DNA of 64,000 nucleotides from Ypsolopha sequella (lineage: Eukaryota > Arthropoda > Insecta > Lepidoptera > Ypsolophidae), in contig OW204000.1 of the NCBI GenBank assembly GCA_934047225.1, forward strand, positions 10,248,001 to 10,312,000, written 5' to 3'. This document shows, in pieces, positions 23,265-34,052 of this stretch. The notes under the pieces were generated by a model. It had not been told where the DNA came from and did no database searches. It was given only the letters and a program-made list of their open reading frames with translations. How positions within the stretch are numbered: the stretch's first letter is position 1; every line of letters begins with the position of its first letter. A program made the position numbers and the translations under genes.

Positions 23265-23695
23265 TTTTCAGAATTCCACCCCTAAAAGGGGGAAATGGGG
23301 TGACAAATTTTGAAAATCAACATGGGTATCGTTTGTATGGTTTATCGGGTCGCTAATTACGAAAACAACAACGATTTTAAAATCCAACGTAGTGGACGTA
23401 AAAAGGGCATTTCCTGAATTCAACCCCTAAAAAGGGGAAATGGGGTGACAAAGTCTGAAAACCAACATGGGTATCGTTTGTATGGTTTATCGGGTCGCTG
23501 ATTACGAAAACAACAACGATTTCTAAATCCAACGTAGTGGACGTGAAATACCATCATCCCCTGTTGGGGTGCGATGGGGTTGATATGTTGAAATGTGTAA
23601 ATATCAATATGGGTGTCGTTTTTATGGTTTTTTGGGACGTTAATTATGAAAATGGCATCGATTTTGAAATTTAATATAGTGGACATGAAAATTCT
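23265..23695 (+). repeat. Three tandem units of about 145 bp
   Basis: The word atgggtatcgtttgtatggt recurs at about 23322 and 23467, with a diverged third copy (atgggtgtcgtttttatggt) near 23609. Each unit contains the run of C followed by a run of G ('acccctaaaaagggg') and 'caacgatt..aaaatccaacgtagtggacgt'. Units 1 and 2 are about 95% alike and unit 3 is clearly older. Confidence 0.8.
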
Positions 23696-23792
23696 TGAAA
23701 GTATGTGTGCCAGAGCAAATCGGCTGTAACAGACGAACAGACAGACAGCCACACAAGTGATCCTATTAGGGTTCCATTTTTTCCTTTTGAGG

Positions 23793-23840
23793 TATCTATC
23801 TATCTATATATCCACAATCTATCTATCTATCTATCTGTCC

Positions 23841-23874
<34 letters not shown>

Positions 23875-23876
23875 AT
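23793..23876. repeat. (CTAT)n microsatellite
   Basis: An imperfect then perfect CTAT/TATC run of about 80 bp inside the Helitron. Microsatellites carried by mobile elements are common in moth and butterfly genomes. Confidence 0.9.
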
Positions 23877-24477
23877 CTTTCAATATCCCAGCAAAATATT
23901 TTTGGAATGGAAGGTTGAAGGGGTTGGACCACGGGGTACCAAAAAAAGTTCTTTTTTTATGTGAAAACTTTGACGGCCTGTTTCTTCCAAACGGCTAGAC
24001 TTAGACCCATGTTGATGGGTGTCTAGGAAAAGGTTTCGACGAGATCTACCCGCCGAAAGTGTCAAAACTTTACAGGCCCGTATCTCCCAAACAGCTAATG
24101 CTATAGACCCATGTTCATGGTACTCTAAGAAAAGGGCTCGGCAAGATCTAGATGACGTTAAAAAAAAGTCGAAAAAAAAGAATTGCCAAACACTTGATCG
24201 GCCATATCTCCCGAACGGCTAATCGTAGGGAGTTCGGGTTTCAACTATTGTGATCGGTCAAGCTGGGGCTACATGATCAAAAAAAAATTAAACAGTTTTG
24301 ACAGTTTTTTAACAGGTCCAAAAAAGTATTCCGATTTGCATAAAACTCAAGGGGCATTCGGGGTCGCCAATTACGCTAAAGTATTCAAATTTGAAATTTT
24401 TTGACAACTGATAGGGATTTTGACACTCTTTCGGAAAAACTTTGATCGGTGAGTCCCCGTGTTTGGCATTCTGGTGA

Positions 24478-24573
24478 GGCCGAAAAACGAGCATGTGTGG
24501 ACGGAGAACGCGCCCGCGAGGCCGAAGGCCGAGCAGGGCGCGTTCGTAGTCTGAGCATGCAAGTTTTTCGGCC
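24478..24573. repeat. Large GC-rich hairpin inside the Helitron
   Basis: ggccgaaaaacgagcatg (24478-24495) pairs with 24556-24573, and gaacgcgccc (24506-24515) pairs with gggcgcgttc (24536-24545). Both stems share one centre at 24525.5, and the tip (gaggccgaaggccgag) can pair further. The whole is a roughly 96-nt three-tier hairpin, separate from the terminal Helitron hairpin. Confidence 0.75.
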
Positions 24574-25000
24574 GAGCACTACACCTTGACTCCCAGAGGG
24601 AGTGAGAGCACTTATAATGTTTGTTTCTGAAAAAAATGTAATTTGTTTCCTGTAGGACACGCGGGCGAAGCCGCGGGCAGAAGCTAGTTTTAATATAAAA
24701 CCCTTAATCCAGTTACTGAAAATGGTCTGAATATTCACCCCGCGCGAGTATAATAAAGAAAATTTAGTATTTTTTCAATAAAACGACGCCATCATATCTT
24801 CGCGCCTTTTTTCCAACTATTTTTTTTTTAGTTCATACAGTTTCTGTGAAAGGCAAAGGCATCTGTGGCCATACAGTCAAGTCTTGTGTTTTTTTTTTTT
24901 GTCTAGATTCAAAGGCACCAACGGCGAAGTCTGATTTTAAATCATATTAAATTAGAAATTTTTTGTTTCATTCTTCTTAAAACAACTCAAAAGATCACAT

Positions 25001-25385
25001 AGTTTTCATTATTTTGGTATATAAATTAACCATTATTTTTTTTATGGTTTTTAAAGAATTGTCCGATATGACGTCACTTGAGAATTTTAAACATTACACT
25101 GATTGTGATGTGTGATTGCTTATAAAAAAAGTGGTCTGTCTCTGTCTGTCTACTCATCTGTCATCCAGCTGTCAAATTAGTCAGAAATAAATTATTATAA
25201 ATTTATCTTGATAGCATAGGATACATTTCTAAACAGCCATTTCTCAAGTGACGTCACACGAAGTTGCAACTTTTTCGTAAAAATATCCATTTTTAGACCA
25301 CAAGTTCTAAAATACGGCTTATTAAACCTAAATCTCGAAATGGTTTTCGAATTGACACACCTTAACATAATTTAATCTAAGCGAA
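25001..25385 (+). repeat. Dispersed repeat R, copy A
   Basis: One of four copies (others at 49620-50044, 58090-58835 and, inverted, 62140-62515). It contains TGACGTCACTTGAGAA (25069-25084) and the perfect inverse TTCTCAAGTGACGTCA (25241-25256), which bound a 188-bp core that includes 'gtggtctgtctctgtctgtc'. No coding capacity. TGACGTCA is also the consensus CREB/ATF site. Confidence 0.75.
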
Positions 25386-27580
25386 TTCTTATTTTTTTCA
25401 CTAGTTGTGTAATCTACAATTTTTCGTTTGTTTGTATAATTTATTACAATAAGTACAAGCAATTTGGTCTAGCAATGAAACTTTTGCAATATGTAATGAT
25501 ATTTTATCTAAACTCAGATTGAGCGCTAAGATCTTAGAGCATTAATCAAGGTCTAAGACTAAGATTAAACCCTGAAATAGATATTTAGCTAATTTGTAAT
25601 TTCGAATTTTATAAATTCCTTAATTTGTAAGATGGATCCGAGCCACGATTTGGACTGCGATCTTTTAATTTAGCGATGACGTAAATTAAAGAAGTGTTAA
25701 AATGCTTTTTGACAACCTTAAGTCTGACTGGTAGGGCTGTCTCATCAACAGTTAAACAGAGTGTGAGGTAATGAATATTTTTATTGACGTGCAAGACAAG
25801 TTTACTATGAGTGGCTATGAGGCTTCACGACGGACTACGTCAATGTGACCAACACTGACCGCTGGACAAGTATTTGTTTTGCCAAAATGAACTCTAGCTG
25901 AAAGAATTTAGCTTCATTTTTGATCAAGTAAAATCTTCAGGATTTGCATTGTATTTCAAACTAATTTAAACGTTATTTTGAACAAAATAGAGTGTAATTT
26001 TCAACGGAAACTGTTTAAGATGAAAAGTTGTTAAGAACTCAAATGTCATTAAAGTAATGGCAGCGAGTTGAGGAGATCCGCAGTATGATAAGTTCCTTAC
26101 GAACAAACTTACCTGTGCAGCCTTTTTCTATCAAAATTGGTCCTTATTTTAAATAGATAAGAATCAACATCATGTGTTCAACTGTGTATAAAGTTGGTAA
26201 AACTCAACATGTCCATTTCTTATGCAAATATTAGCACAATGTTGCCATCATTAATCAGGCAGTTGTTCAAGGAGCATAGGGTCACACAAAAGATCTCCCT
26301 GAATGTCTCACGTGCATCTCCAAGTGATAAACTTAATGGTCAGCCATCAATCAAGGAACGTTACATGTGAAGATTGTGATACAACGAAACGTTATTAAAG
26401 AGCAAATATAAATGAAATTGAAACGTTGTTGAAAGGTCTATTGATATCAATTGATTATTATCAATTTAAGTTGTTTGCAGGTATTTTTGCAGGTGATTTT
26501 AATAATCACATATCTACAAATATTTCGGGTACATTTTATATCATTCTGGCGTAATTATATCAACGACAAAAACGGTGTTTTAAAAACCTATTGGCCAAAA
26601 ACGAATTCCAATATCATTTCGAACATATTTAAGGCCCTGCCATTCCAAAATGAGCATTTTGTTTAATTAATATTGTCAGTTCAATATCTCATTCAAATAC
26701 AAGTTAAATATATGTTACAATAGAGGATATACTCTAAACACAAGTTGATCTAAAAACGTTATTGAGTTAACTTCACTCGATAGAAAAAAATCACAAAGTA
26801 AGCTCCTCAGATTGCGAATAAATGTGTTTATAGCAAAGGTGTTCAACGGAGAGAATTGAAACTTTTCCTGAATGTTCTTAACAGATAACTAAAGACACTT
26901 ATCGACTCATTTTTATTTATTTCTAAATATCTTTTCAGAAATTCCAGAAAAACCTCCCAAATTCACTGATTATGCGTGCTCGCAGCGCACAAAGCGAGCG
27001 TTCTAATGTAGACTTTCTAAAAATATCATTGAGTTCAAAATTACTTAATACGATTATTGTGTTGGATGCGTAGGGCCTTAAGTACATATTCTTATGAATG
27101 GTATCATTTATCGTCATAACCAAGTTTAAAACATCATCAAATAAATAATCTCAAGTAATCTCTGTAAGTAACCTCAAACCTACCAAGTAAGCATATTTTG
27201 GGAGAGAGTCAAAATATTGAGTAAGTATTTTATTTACGAAGTAAAAAAGTAACGAAAGGCACAGATGCGCCGCACATTTCTGTGCACATTTGTTCTGCCT
27301 GTAAAACGACGTGATTGTGTGCTAAACACATGCGCCACCGCATTACAGGACTGGTATCTGCTAATGATTACATAGCAAAAAACATGAAGAAATGTGTAGG
27401 TATGATTTTTTTTTATAAATATTAAGCCTTTACGTCTTACTGGATTGACCAGCTTAACCTAGATAAGTTTTATTATTACGGGATTTGCAATTTACTTAGC
27501 AAGGTAAAATATATTCGAGGAAAAGCATAAATAATTACTCCCGAACTTTCATACATTTCCGTACCTACAGAATTTTATTT
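25386..27580. other. Intergenic, nothing recognised
   Basis: AT-rich sequence without a supported gene. The open frames at 25609-25794, 26451-26666 and 26935-27123 lack domains. Confidence 0.45.
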
Positions 27581-27586
27581 ACTTAT

Positions 27587-28062
27587 GTAAGGGTAGGGAC
27601 TAATATCGGACTAGCTCTCCCTTACAGAATGTACTCGTGATCCGAACGCGACGACCGACCGATACCACGAGTCCAGTTTGCCTTGGCAGGATAATAGTGG
27701 AAAGAATTGTTGATTGTAATGTTAATAATGTTTAATTAATTAAATATAAATGTTACACTGTTATTGCAAGAGAAAAAGGAATATAAAATGTTATGTTATA
27801 AGGAATGTTAATGTTGATGAGAGGCACGAAGCCAACATCAACATTCCTTATAACATAACATTTTATATTCCTTTTTCTCTTGCAATAACAGTGTAACATT
27901 TATATTTAATTAATTAAACATTATTAACATAACAATCAACAATTCATTCCACTATTATCCTGCCAAGGCAAACTGGACTCGTGGTATCGGTCGGTCGTCG
28001 CGTTCGGATCACGAGTACATTCTGTAAGGGAGAGCTAGTCCGATATTAGTCCCTAACCTTAC
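27587..28062. repeat. Long near-perfect palindrome (476 bp)
   Basis: The arms run from gtaagggtagggactaatat inward for about 220 bp and match their reverse complement with about three differences. The centre near 27820 has a short unpaired loop (around gagaggcacgaag). Each arm holds both AT-rich and GC-rich parts (cgaacgcgacgaccgaccga), so the pairing is not a low-complexity effect. I found no clear target duplication beside it. Confidence 0.9.
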
Positions 28063-28254
28063 AACTTACATATAAAAATTTAATTAATAAAATGGATTTG
28101 TTTCTGATTGATATTTTCTAGTTTGTAATGCACTGTAATAATATTTAAAATTTAATTTGTTTTATCTTCAAGCTTGACGAAAACTTATAAATTAGACGCA
28201 GGCAAAAACAGTGTCACAAAATAGATACAACCAGAAGGCCGACTCGACGACGAC

Positions 28255-28389
28255 GGAGCGAAAACAGACGCACACATGCATAAATGCGTACGTATGATAA
28301 TCTCGGCAGAATTTCGTATTGGCATTCACCCGAATATCTCCGAGATCGTCGTACGTACGCGTCTATGTGTGCGTGCGCCTGTTTTCGCT
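28255..28389. repeat. Palindrome (135 bp)
   Basis: agcgaaaacagacgcacaca at the left pairs with tgtgtgcg(tgcg)cctgttttcgct at the right, and further in, cgtacg-rich and ctcgg/ccgag segments also pair. The arms show more mismatches than the other palindromes, so it is older. Confidence 0.65.
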
Positions 28390-28753
28390 AGTTATCCGGA
28401 GTAAACCTTCTATAAGTGGTTATTTTGTGGCAGAGTCGTTTTAAAAAAAAAATCTCGTTACCCAAAAGTTGGCGAACACATGCGAAGTAACCTAACGAGG
28501 TAATAGCCCCAATAACCAGTCAATAAAAGTAATGAGCAGCTTTGTTTTCTTCTGTACTGACTGACTGAGAGGAAGGGCGGGCCGCCCCGGTCTGGGCGCC
28601 AAATGTTGGACACGTGCGCTGCGACGTGAAAATAGTGGACTGTTCTCCTCTGGTCCATCAACTATGTACGATCCCTTCACGAAAATATGTTATTTAGATT
28701 GTTTTATGTTTAAAGTCATATTTTATTTATTTGTAATATACGTACTTACTTAC

Positions 28754-28920
28754 ATATAAGGTCTTTCAAATTAAATTGAAAGTAATTTAGAAAGAGATTC
28801 AGTATCGTTAATACAAGAAAAAGTTCGCGCAAAAAAAGTACTTTGCAGTGGAATGTGATGTATTAACGATACTGAATCACCTCCTAAATTACTTTCAATT
28901 TAAATTGAAAGACCTTATAT
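28754..28920. repeat. Palindrome (167 bp)
   Basis: ataaggtctttcaaattaaa and the following 30 bp pair with the inverse at 28884-28920. A second stem (gattcagtatcgttaatac) pairs with gtattaacgatactgaatc. The unpaired centre is about 50 bp. Confidence 0.8.
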
Positions 28921-30260
28921 ATGAATTCACCTATGTTTTTTGTTTCTCCAAGAAATATTCTCGAAAAAGTAAACCAGCTTGACCAACCACGCATTGAATT
29001 ATAAAAAACATCGTCGTCTTCAAATTTAGAGAAAGAAGTGAGTTTAGAGAAAAAAAAGATGTGGGCAAAAGAGTGAAAATTATTATTTTTGGAGGCGAAT
29101 GAAAAAAACATATAAGACTCATTTCTGACCAAGTATCATTCGAAAATGGCACCAGAGACTGAAAAGGGCATATGGCTCATTATTGGTTCGTACTGTTGTC
29201 ATGCGACACTAGGTCAGCCGTGATTTGCCGATTCAAAGACACAATGGACGTTATAGAAGCCGTCGCCACACAAAATTGTGTTCGACACAATTTATCGTGG
29301 GGTAATTTTTCAGCTCTAATCAGACTTCTATGTTTTTTTCGTTCACTGGTTGGAGTCAATTAAGTAAATAAAATAATGTAAATAATGACACACTTGAAAT
29401 ACAACGCGATGTCACGATCCCGCCCACGCGCGCTTCTTTTTCTATTTCTACCTCCAAAAACGAAAATTGAAGTTTTCTCGTTCGGTCGATTACCATGCCG
29501 CAGCAGACTCCGTTAAGCGCTACTAGATGGCGTTGGTGTTCCAGATATCATTCCAGATACCAGTCAATCATCAAGTCAAAAGATGTCTTGTCCGACATGT
29601 TGCTTCAGAAAAGCTCCCAATATCGGCATACAAACATATTATAGGATATTTATTTCTTTTTATGTACAAATCAAAAAACCTGAATTTTATGCCAAAGGGA
29701 TAACAATAATCATTTTTAAGCTTCAGTAACGACAAATTAAACGGTTTTTTTTTTGTTCTATGTGAGCAGTATTAGCACAGATAATATAAGTAAGTCATAG
29801 AAAAGTAATCAGTTCAGAAAAGCCCATATTTACTGCGAGCGCGCCGTGTAAACAAGTCGGCTTTGTCTCCAGAATAACTGTACGGAACCCGGCATGCTTC
29901 CATATGCCGTCCATGTGAACGTAGCTCTTTTTAGAACTTTACCGGCTGTGAACAGATTTCTCTACAAATGTCTGTTTTCTTTGTTGCGATAGTTGAACAT
30001 TATTTACGACTAGGAATATTCCAAGCACCCGAGAAAACGATTTAATTTGTTGCCCATGTAAAAATAACGGTCCATGAAAATATTAATACATTCTAAAAAC
30101 GTGACATCAAATTTATATTCTCTTGAGAATTAACCAGAAACAATATTTAGCTATTAATTTAAATTATATGTGAAAGAAAATATCTACGAATTTTAATGTT
30201 AAATCTAAATATAATCTAAAAATATTATTCGATAAATTAAGAAAAAATGCTACTCGTAAT
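28921..30260. other. Intergenic, nothing recognised
   Basis: Overlapping minus-strand frames at 28884-29152 and a plus-strand frame at 29172-29363 have no domain. The sequence at 29395-29580 is less AT-rich, but I cannot assign it. Confidence 0.4.
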
Positions 30261-30266
30261 AGTTAG

Positions 30267-30326
30267 AAAAACGGTTTTGTATTTCGTTTGTATGAACTAG
30301 GCCTGCTCGCCGGCCTCTTAAATTAT
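30267..30326. repeat. Fragment of family F
   Basis: ttgtatttcgtttgtatgaa then taggcctgctcgccggcctctta matches one end of the elements at 35378-35720 and 48311-48627. Confidence 0.65.
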
Positions 30327-32545
30327 GTCACGTCACTGCAAATACCGACTAACTGGCATTTTTGTCATTTTGAGTAAATGAGTTTTGAAAATTTGCACAC
30401 AAAAATTGTAAAGAATTTGTAAGAATATGCTAAACTTATATATTTTATTTCATAAGTTATTTAATGCATTTTGTTATTGTTGAGAAAAAAAATATTGAAT
30501 TTGCAAATTGGCAGGAAAAAACTACAATTACTTGCAAGGGGGAGCACATTTAGTTGGTTTTAGCTGTAAAATGAATATTTATGAATATTAGGGTAATTTA
30601 TGAATTAGAGTGATAACAATCATAATAGGGCTAAATAATGTTTTATTTAATCATTTAATGTATCAGTTCTTTCAATTAGGATTTATTATAAGGCTTTAAG
30701 TAACAAAACTCAGATGTTTCCAGTCATTTAGGCTTTTTTACCTGTAAACAATGCAGGTCCAGAGTTGGCACACAAATTGGTGATTTTCCTCATTACTTTT
30801 TTACAAAAATTCCTTACTTTTTGTTTTTTTCTAAACAGAAAGTTTCATATTTCATATTTGGGTAGCTATTCCACAAATAGGGACCATTTTGAAAAATTGA
30901 TTTTTGAAAAATACAATTTGTTTAGTAATATCAAAAACAAAAAACAAACTAGGTCAAGAAAAATGTATGACTGATTATAATTACCAACAAACGTCTTTAA
31001 TATTTGTTTTTTACTTTTTTAAAACAAAAAATCAAAATGGTATTCCATATTTGGTTACTTTCCCTGATACCGTGCGACTAGTGTTATCCGTGGCGACAAA
31101 GGCTCACTACAATATCATAAAGGTTGTTCTTTTTCTCATTTTTCGTGAAATTATTTTTGATGGTCGTAGATAAGGTATTGTGTGCAACTGAACATAATTA
31201 AACATTAAGACACTCGTGCAAATCTAGTTCGTTTCGTAAACAAGCACTCGTGTCCCACTGTCTCACAGGTCACAGTTGCAAAAAATACTATGGTGTGTGG
31301 ATTCAAGTTCAGTTTGCCCACGTTTTGCACAACATATGTATTTATTTATTTCATGGAAAAGACACAGAAGTAAATTACACATAGACACATATTAAAGTAT
31401 AAATTAAAGGTTAATTAAATTTAATTCCTCTACGCTTTCCTCAAATATTTCCTCAAATCTTTGTAGAAACTAATTGGTGACATTTCTGAATAAAATAACA
31501 TACTTAAAATAAAATAATGAAGTAAAGTTTACAAAGCAATTTTTGTATGTATTACAAAATTGTTTGGTAGGTAGATAGGTTCCTTATGCCAATTGGCAAA
31601 GGAATCCGCTATGAAAAGATTTTGTGAAATTCAAATTATAAAGGTATGATACAGAGTGTTCAAATTTATATCCACGCGCCAAAAAAGCCTTGTCGAAATG
31701 TACATTTAAGAGGATTTATCTTCGGGCTGATATAGCACTTAACTGTTTTTTTTTTCCTGAAAACTATCAAGATGAACCTCTTTAACTCAGTAAGATAACA
31801 CAAGCTTTATTCTTGTCTTTTTCTTATTAACCAAACTTTAATGTTTCTTTATGTACCAATAAATTACAAACGACTTTTGAAGTCAATCAGTAGGTGTTAC
31901 GTTCGCAATAAAACGGATTTTATTAAACTTTTTATTAGGACGTTTGCATACATGCGCTTGCGCAGCTGTAAGGGCGCGTACACACGCAGCTGCGGCTGTG
32001 TGAAAAAGGCGTCGCAAAGATTCACATACGGCCCTATTTGATGGGGGAAAGTTAGGCTAACACCTTGCCATCAAGCTGGAGTCCGGAGTGCCATGCATCG
32101 CCCAACACTCCAAAATTTGTGATTAATAGAAAATTGGGCGTTTCTTCTCATTTAGGTACATATATTTTTATTTGTGATCATTGGCTTGTTTTGTCATAAC
32201 AAAATTAATTTTGTTTATTTATTTATTTTACAGGTCTAAGCAACAATGACATTGAGGAGTTGCTTAATTTATTACATAGAGGAAAAAATTAATTACAACA
32301 AATTACATTACAACATATCTCGTACCAAATGCAGTACTTTCAACATTTATATGTCTTAACATGCAAATAAATTGTCAAAAAGTATATTACGAATACTATA
32401 GTGGTTATGTTGAACAAGTCAAACGATTATTTATTACTATAATTATTACCAAATTACAAAACACGTTCAGGTACGATAAGTATAATATTTATATAAAGTT
32501 CTTACAGGTTAGCTGTGATGTTTTAAAATCCAGACGTTATGTTTT
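30327..32545. other. Intergenic; (TTTA)n tracts
   Basis: No gene was recognised. Short TTTA tracts at about 31340 and 32215 precede text like reversed LINE tails. The plus-strand frames at 30765-31173, 31841-32041 and 32361-32561 are AT-driven and lack domains. Confidence 0.4.
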
Positions 32546-32549
32546 TTTT

Positions 32550-33050
32550 AGGGTTCCGTAGTTCCTAAAAGGTACAAAGGAACATTAAATTTATGGTGAG
32601 ACTCCGTTGTCCGTCCGTCCGTCCGTATATCACAGCCTCATAACTTTAGCACCGTTAAAAATAAAGACTTAAAATTTGGCACAAAAATAGTGTTAATTTG
32701 CCTACATATCACGGTGTAAAATAATATGAAAAATTGAGATTGTTCAAAATTATTCCAAAACAAAAGTGAGAAAAATAAAAAATATTATACTAAAATACAA
32801 AATTGTAGAACCTACTCAATTCTATATCTATGAAATGTGTTTAAATTCCTTACATCTTCGATTGAAAATGGTACCAAATCAGAAACCGGTTGTGAGAAAA
32901 CATAAATAAATAGTGAAATTACTGTACTAGTGCTTTTAATTCAAAATAATATGTTCATAGTATCAAACAAAAAGCCCCTTCTTAATCCGCATATTGTGAT
33001 GGGCAACTACGGAACCTTACACTGCGCCGACATGCACTTGGCCGGTTTTT
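32550..33050 (+). repeat. Dispersed repeat G, copy 1
   Basis: Starts agggttccgtagttcctaaa and ends cacttggccggttttt, with a (GTCC)n tract near 32610-32628. The same start and end words occur at 40763-41573, 58911-59627 and, inverted, 62904-63300. It is a non-coding dispersed element that I recognise as common in Lepidoptera, but I cannot name its class with confidence. Confidence 0.7.
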
Positions 33051-33102
33051 CATACTGATAGACAATTAGACTTGAACATGTAAAAGAGCACAAAATAATA
33101 TT

Positions 33103-33248
33103 ATTAAAACTCACGTGAGCTGACATACAAAATTATTACTACATACGGCTTGAACACTCACGTGTGATTGTGAACAACAACAATCACACGTGAGTGTCCA
33201 AGCCGTATGTAATAATAATTGTGTATGTCAGCTCACGTGAGTTTTAAT
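33103..33248. repeat. Complete palindrome, family P2 (146 bp)
   Basis: attaaaactcacgtgagctg inward pairs with its inverse out to 33248. The arms are about 70 bp with few mismatches and carry CACGTG words (tcacgtgag, cacgtgtg). A half copy lies at 15377-15444, and related blocks lie inside the palindrome at 15445-15852. Confidence 0.85.
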
Positions 33249-33472
33249 TTTATTCAACACAAAATAACATCCAAACTCGATAAAAAAAAACTGTCGCTTT
33301 TTACCTCTTATACATAGAATAGAATAAAATGAAAGAAACTTTCAACTAAGCAATTTATTTATTTATTTATTTACTTTAATTTAAACGGACAAACCAATTA
33401 CAATAATTAAAGATAGTAACACAAACACAAAACGGTACAATCAACTAAAATAAATAAGAATAACACATAAAG

Positions 33473-33772
33473 TCAGAAACAGTCCCTCTCACAAAAGCAC
33501 AAACACTCTGACAAGATTTTCTGCCATCCATCAGCAAACAGATCACAGTCCTGATTGGCGTTTAGAAGAGCGTAATAGCAATAGGCGATAAAAGCCCACA
33601 TAGCAAACACCATTAAAAAAACTATACAAATCTTGTCTGTCGATCTTTCTTTAACTCTTTCAAACCAATAGCCGACCAGCATCATAACAATAACCAAAAT
33701 AACGTCTAAGAAATAACAACGTTTGAAACCCAAAAGAGAAAAAAAACTACAATAAAGCAATTGTGCCGTCAA
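33473..33772 (-). CDS. Candidate small membrane protein (weak)
   Basis: This frame of up to 99 codons has no ATG at its 5' limit. The first ATGs are 29-30 codons in, which leaves about 70 residues. Two hydrophobic segments (around DVILVIVMMLVGYW and ICIVFLMVFAMWAFIAYC) are separated by a charged loop (FERVKERSTDK), and the C-terminus is Cys-rich (CLCFCERDC). AATAAA-like words lie about 100 bp downstream on this strand, but there they form an (AAAT)n tract that could instead be a LINE tail. TTGTAG near its start could be a splice acceptor. I do not recognise a family. It may be an exon, a retroposed fragment or chance. Confidence 0.18.
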   Translation of the reverse strand: MTAQLLYCSFFSLLGFKRCYFLDVILVIVMMLVGYWFERVKERSTDKICIVFLMVFAMWAFIAYCYYALLNANQDCDLFADGWQKILSECLCFCERDCF

Positions 33773-33818
33773 ACCATATCAGTAATATCAACTGATATCA
33801 CAATGCGGTCGTATCAGA

Positions 33819-34052
33819 TCATCTGCAATTAGGGTCACAAAATAATCGACTTGTGAGGTTCAAGGGTGTTCCTTTCACCAAACAGCGACATTCATAAAAG
33901 TTCAAAGCGAACGTAAAAAAACAAATAAAATTGGCGTTTATTAACAAGCCAATAAAGTTTATAATTTTTCTGATGGCTTTCGAATTCCAAGACCGCTCTA
34001 AGGCTCTGGGTGTGCACCTGGCTTTCACTTCAGCTCCCTGATTTAGTTTCAT
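33819..34052 (-). CDS. Candidate small membrane protein (weak)
   Basis: A 77-codon frame starts at ATG (34050-34052). It has a basic N-terminal part (KARCTPRALERSW), one hydrophobic segment (FIGLLINANFICFFTFALNF) and a Cys-containing tail (YECRCLV and FCDPNC). It lies 46 bp upstream of the frame at 33473-33772 on the same strand and shares the layout of membrane segment plus Cys-rich tail. The codon texture is more varied than in chance frames nearby. No family is recognised, and no transcript evidence can be seen here. Confidence 0.2.
   Translation of the reverse strand: MKLNQGAEVKARCTPRALERSWNSKAIRKIINFIGLLINANFICFFTFALNFYECRCLVKGTPLNLTSRLFCDPNCR

Larger units (their letters stand above)
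22963..24687 (+). mobile_element. Complete non-autonomous Helitron (1,725 bp)
   Basis: The 5' end TCTGTATATATAAAATTC follows an A. The 3' end CTAG (24684-24687) precedes a T and lies 8 bases after a GC hairpin (CGCGG 24660-24664, CCGCG 24671-24675). A TC start, a hairpin plus CTRR end and an A^T insertion site are the Helitron hallmarks. There is no Rep/helicase frame. Inside are a (CTGA)n tract, three ~140-bp tandem units, a (CTAT)n tract, a second set of three ~110-bp units, and a large hairpin at 24478-24573. It sits inside an older inverted-repeat element. Confidence 0.8.
22451..24751. mobile_element. Inverted-repeat pair enclosing a Helitron
   Basis: The left end (about 22451-22475, cgcgtggggtgaatattc) is the inverse of the right end (about 24729-24748, gaatattcaccccgcgcg) with one mismatch. 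A TTAA lies just left of the first copy, but I see no clear matching TTAA on the right. Most of the 2.3 kb between the ends is the later Helitron insertion (22963-24687), which leaves roughly 0.57 kb of original element. The superfamily is uncertain, possibly piggyBac-like. Confidence 0.5.

Noticed and set aside
22988..23876. CRISPR-like array
   Set aside because: The repeats are microsatellites and 145-bp tandem units in a eukaryotic Helitron, not short repeats with unique spacers.
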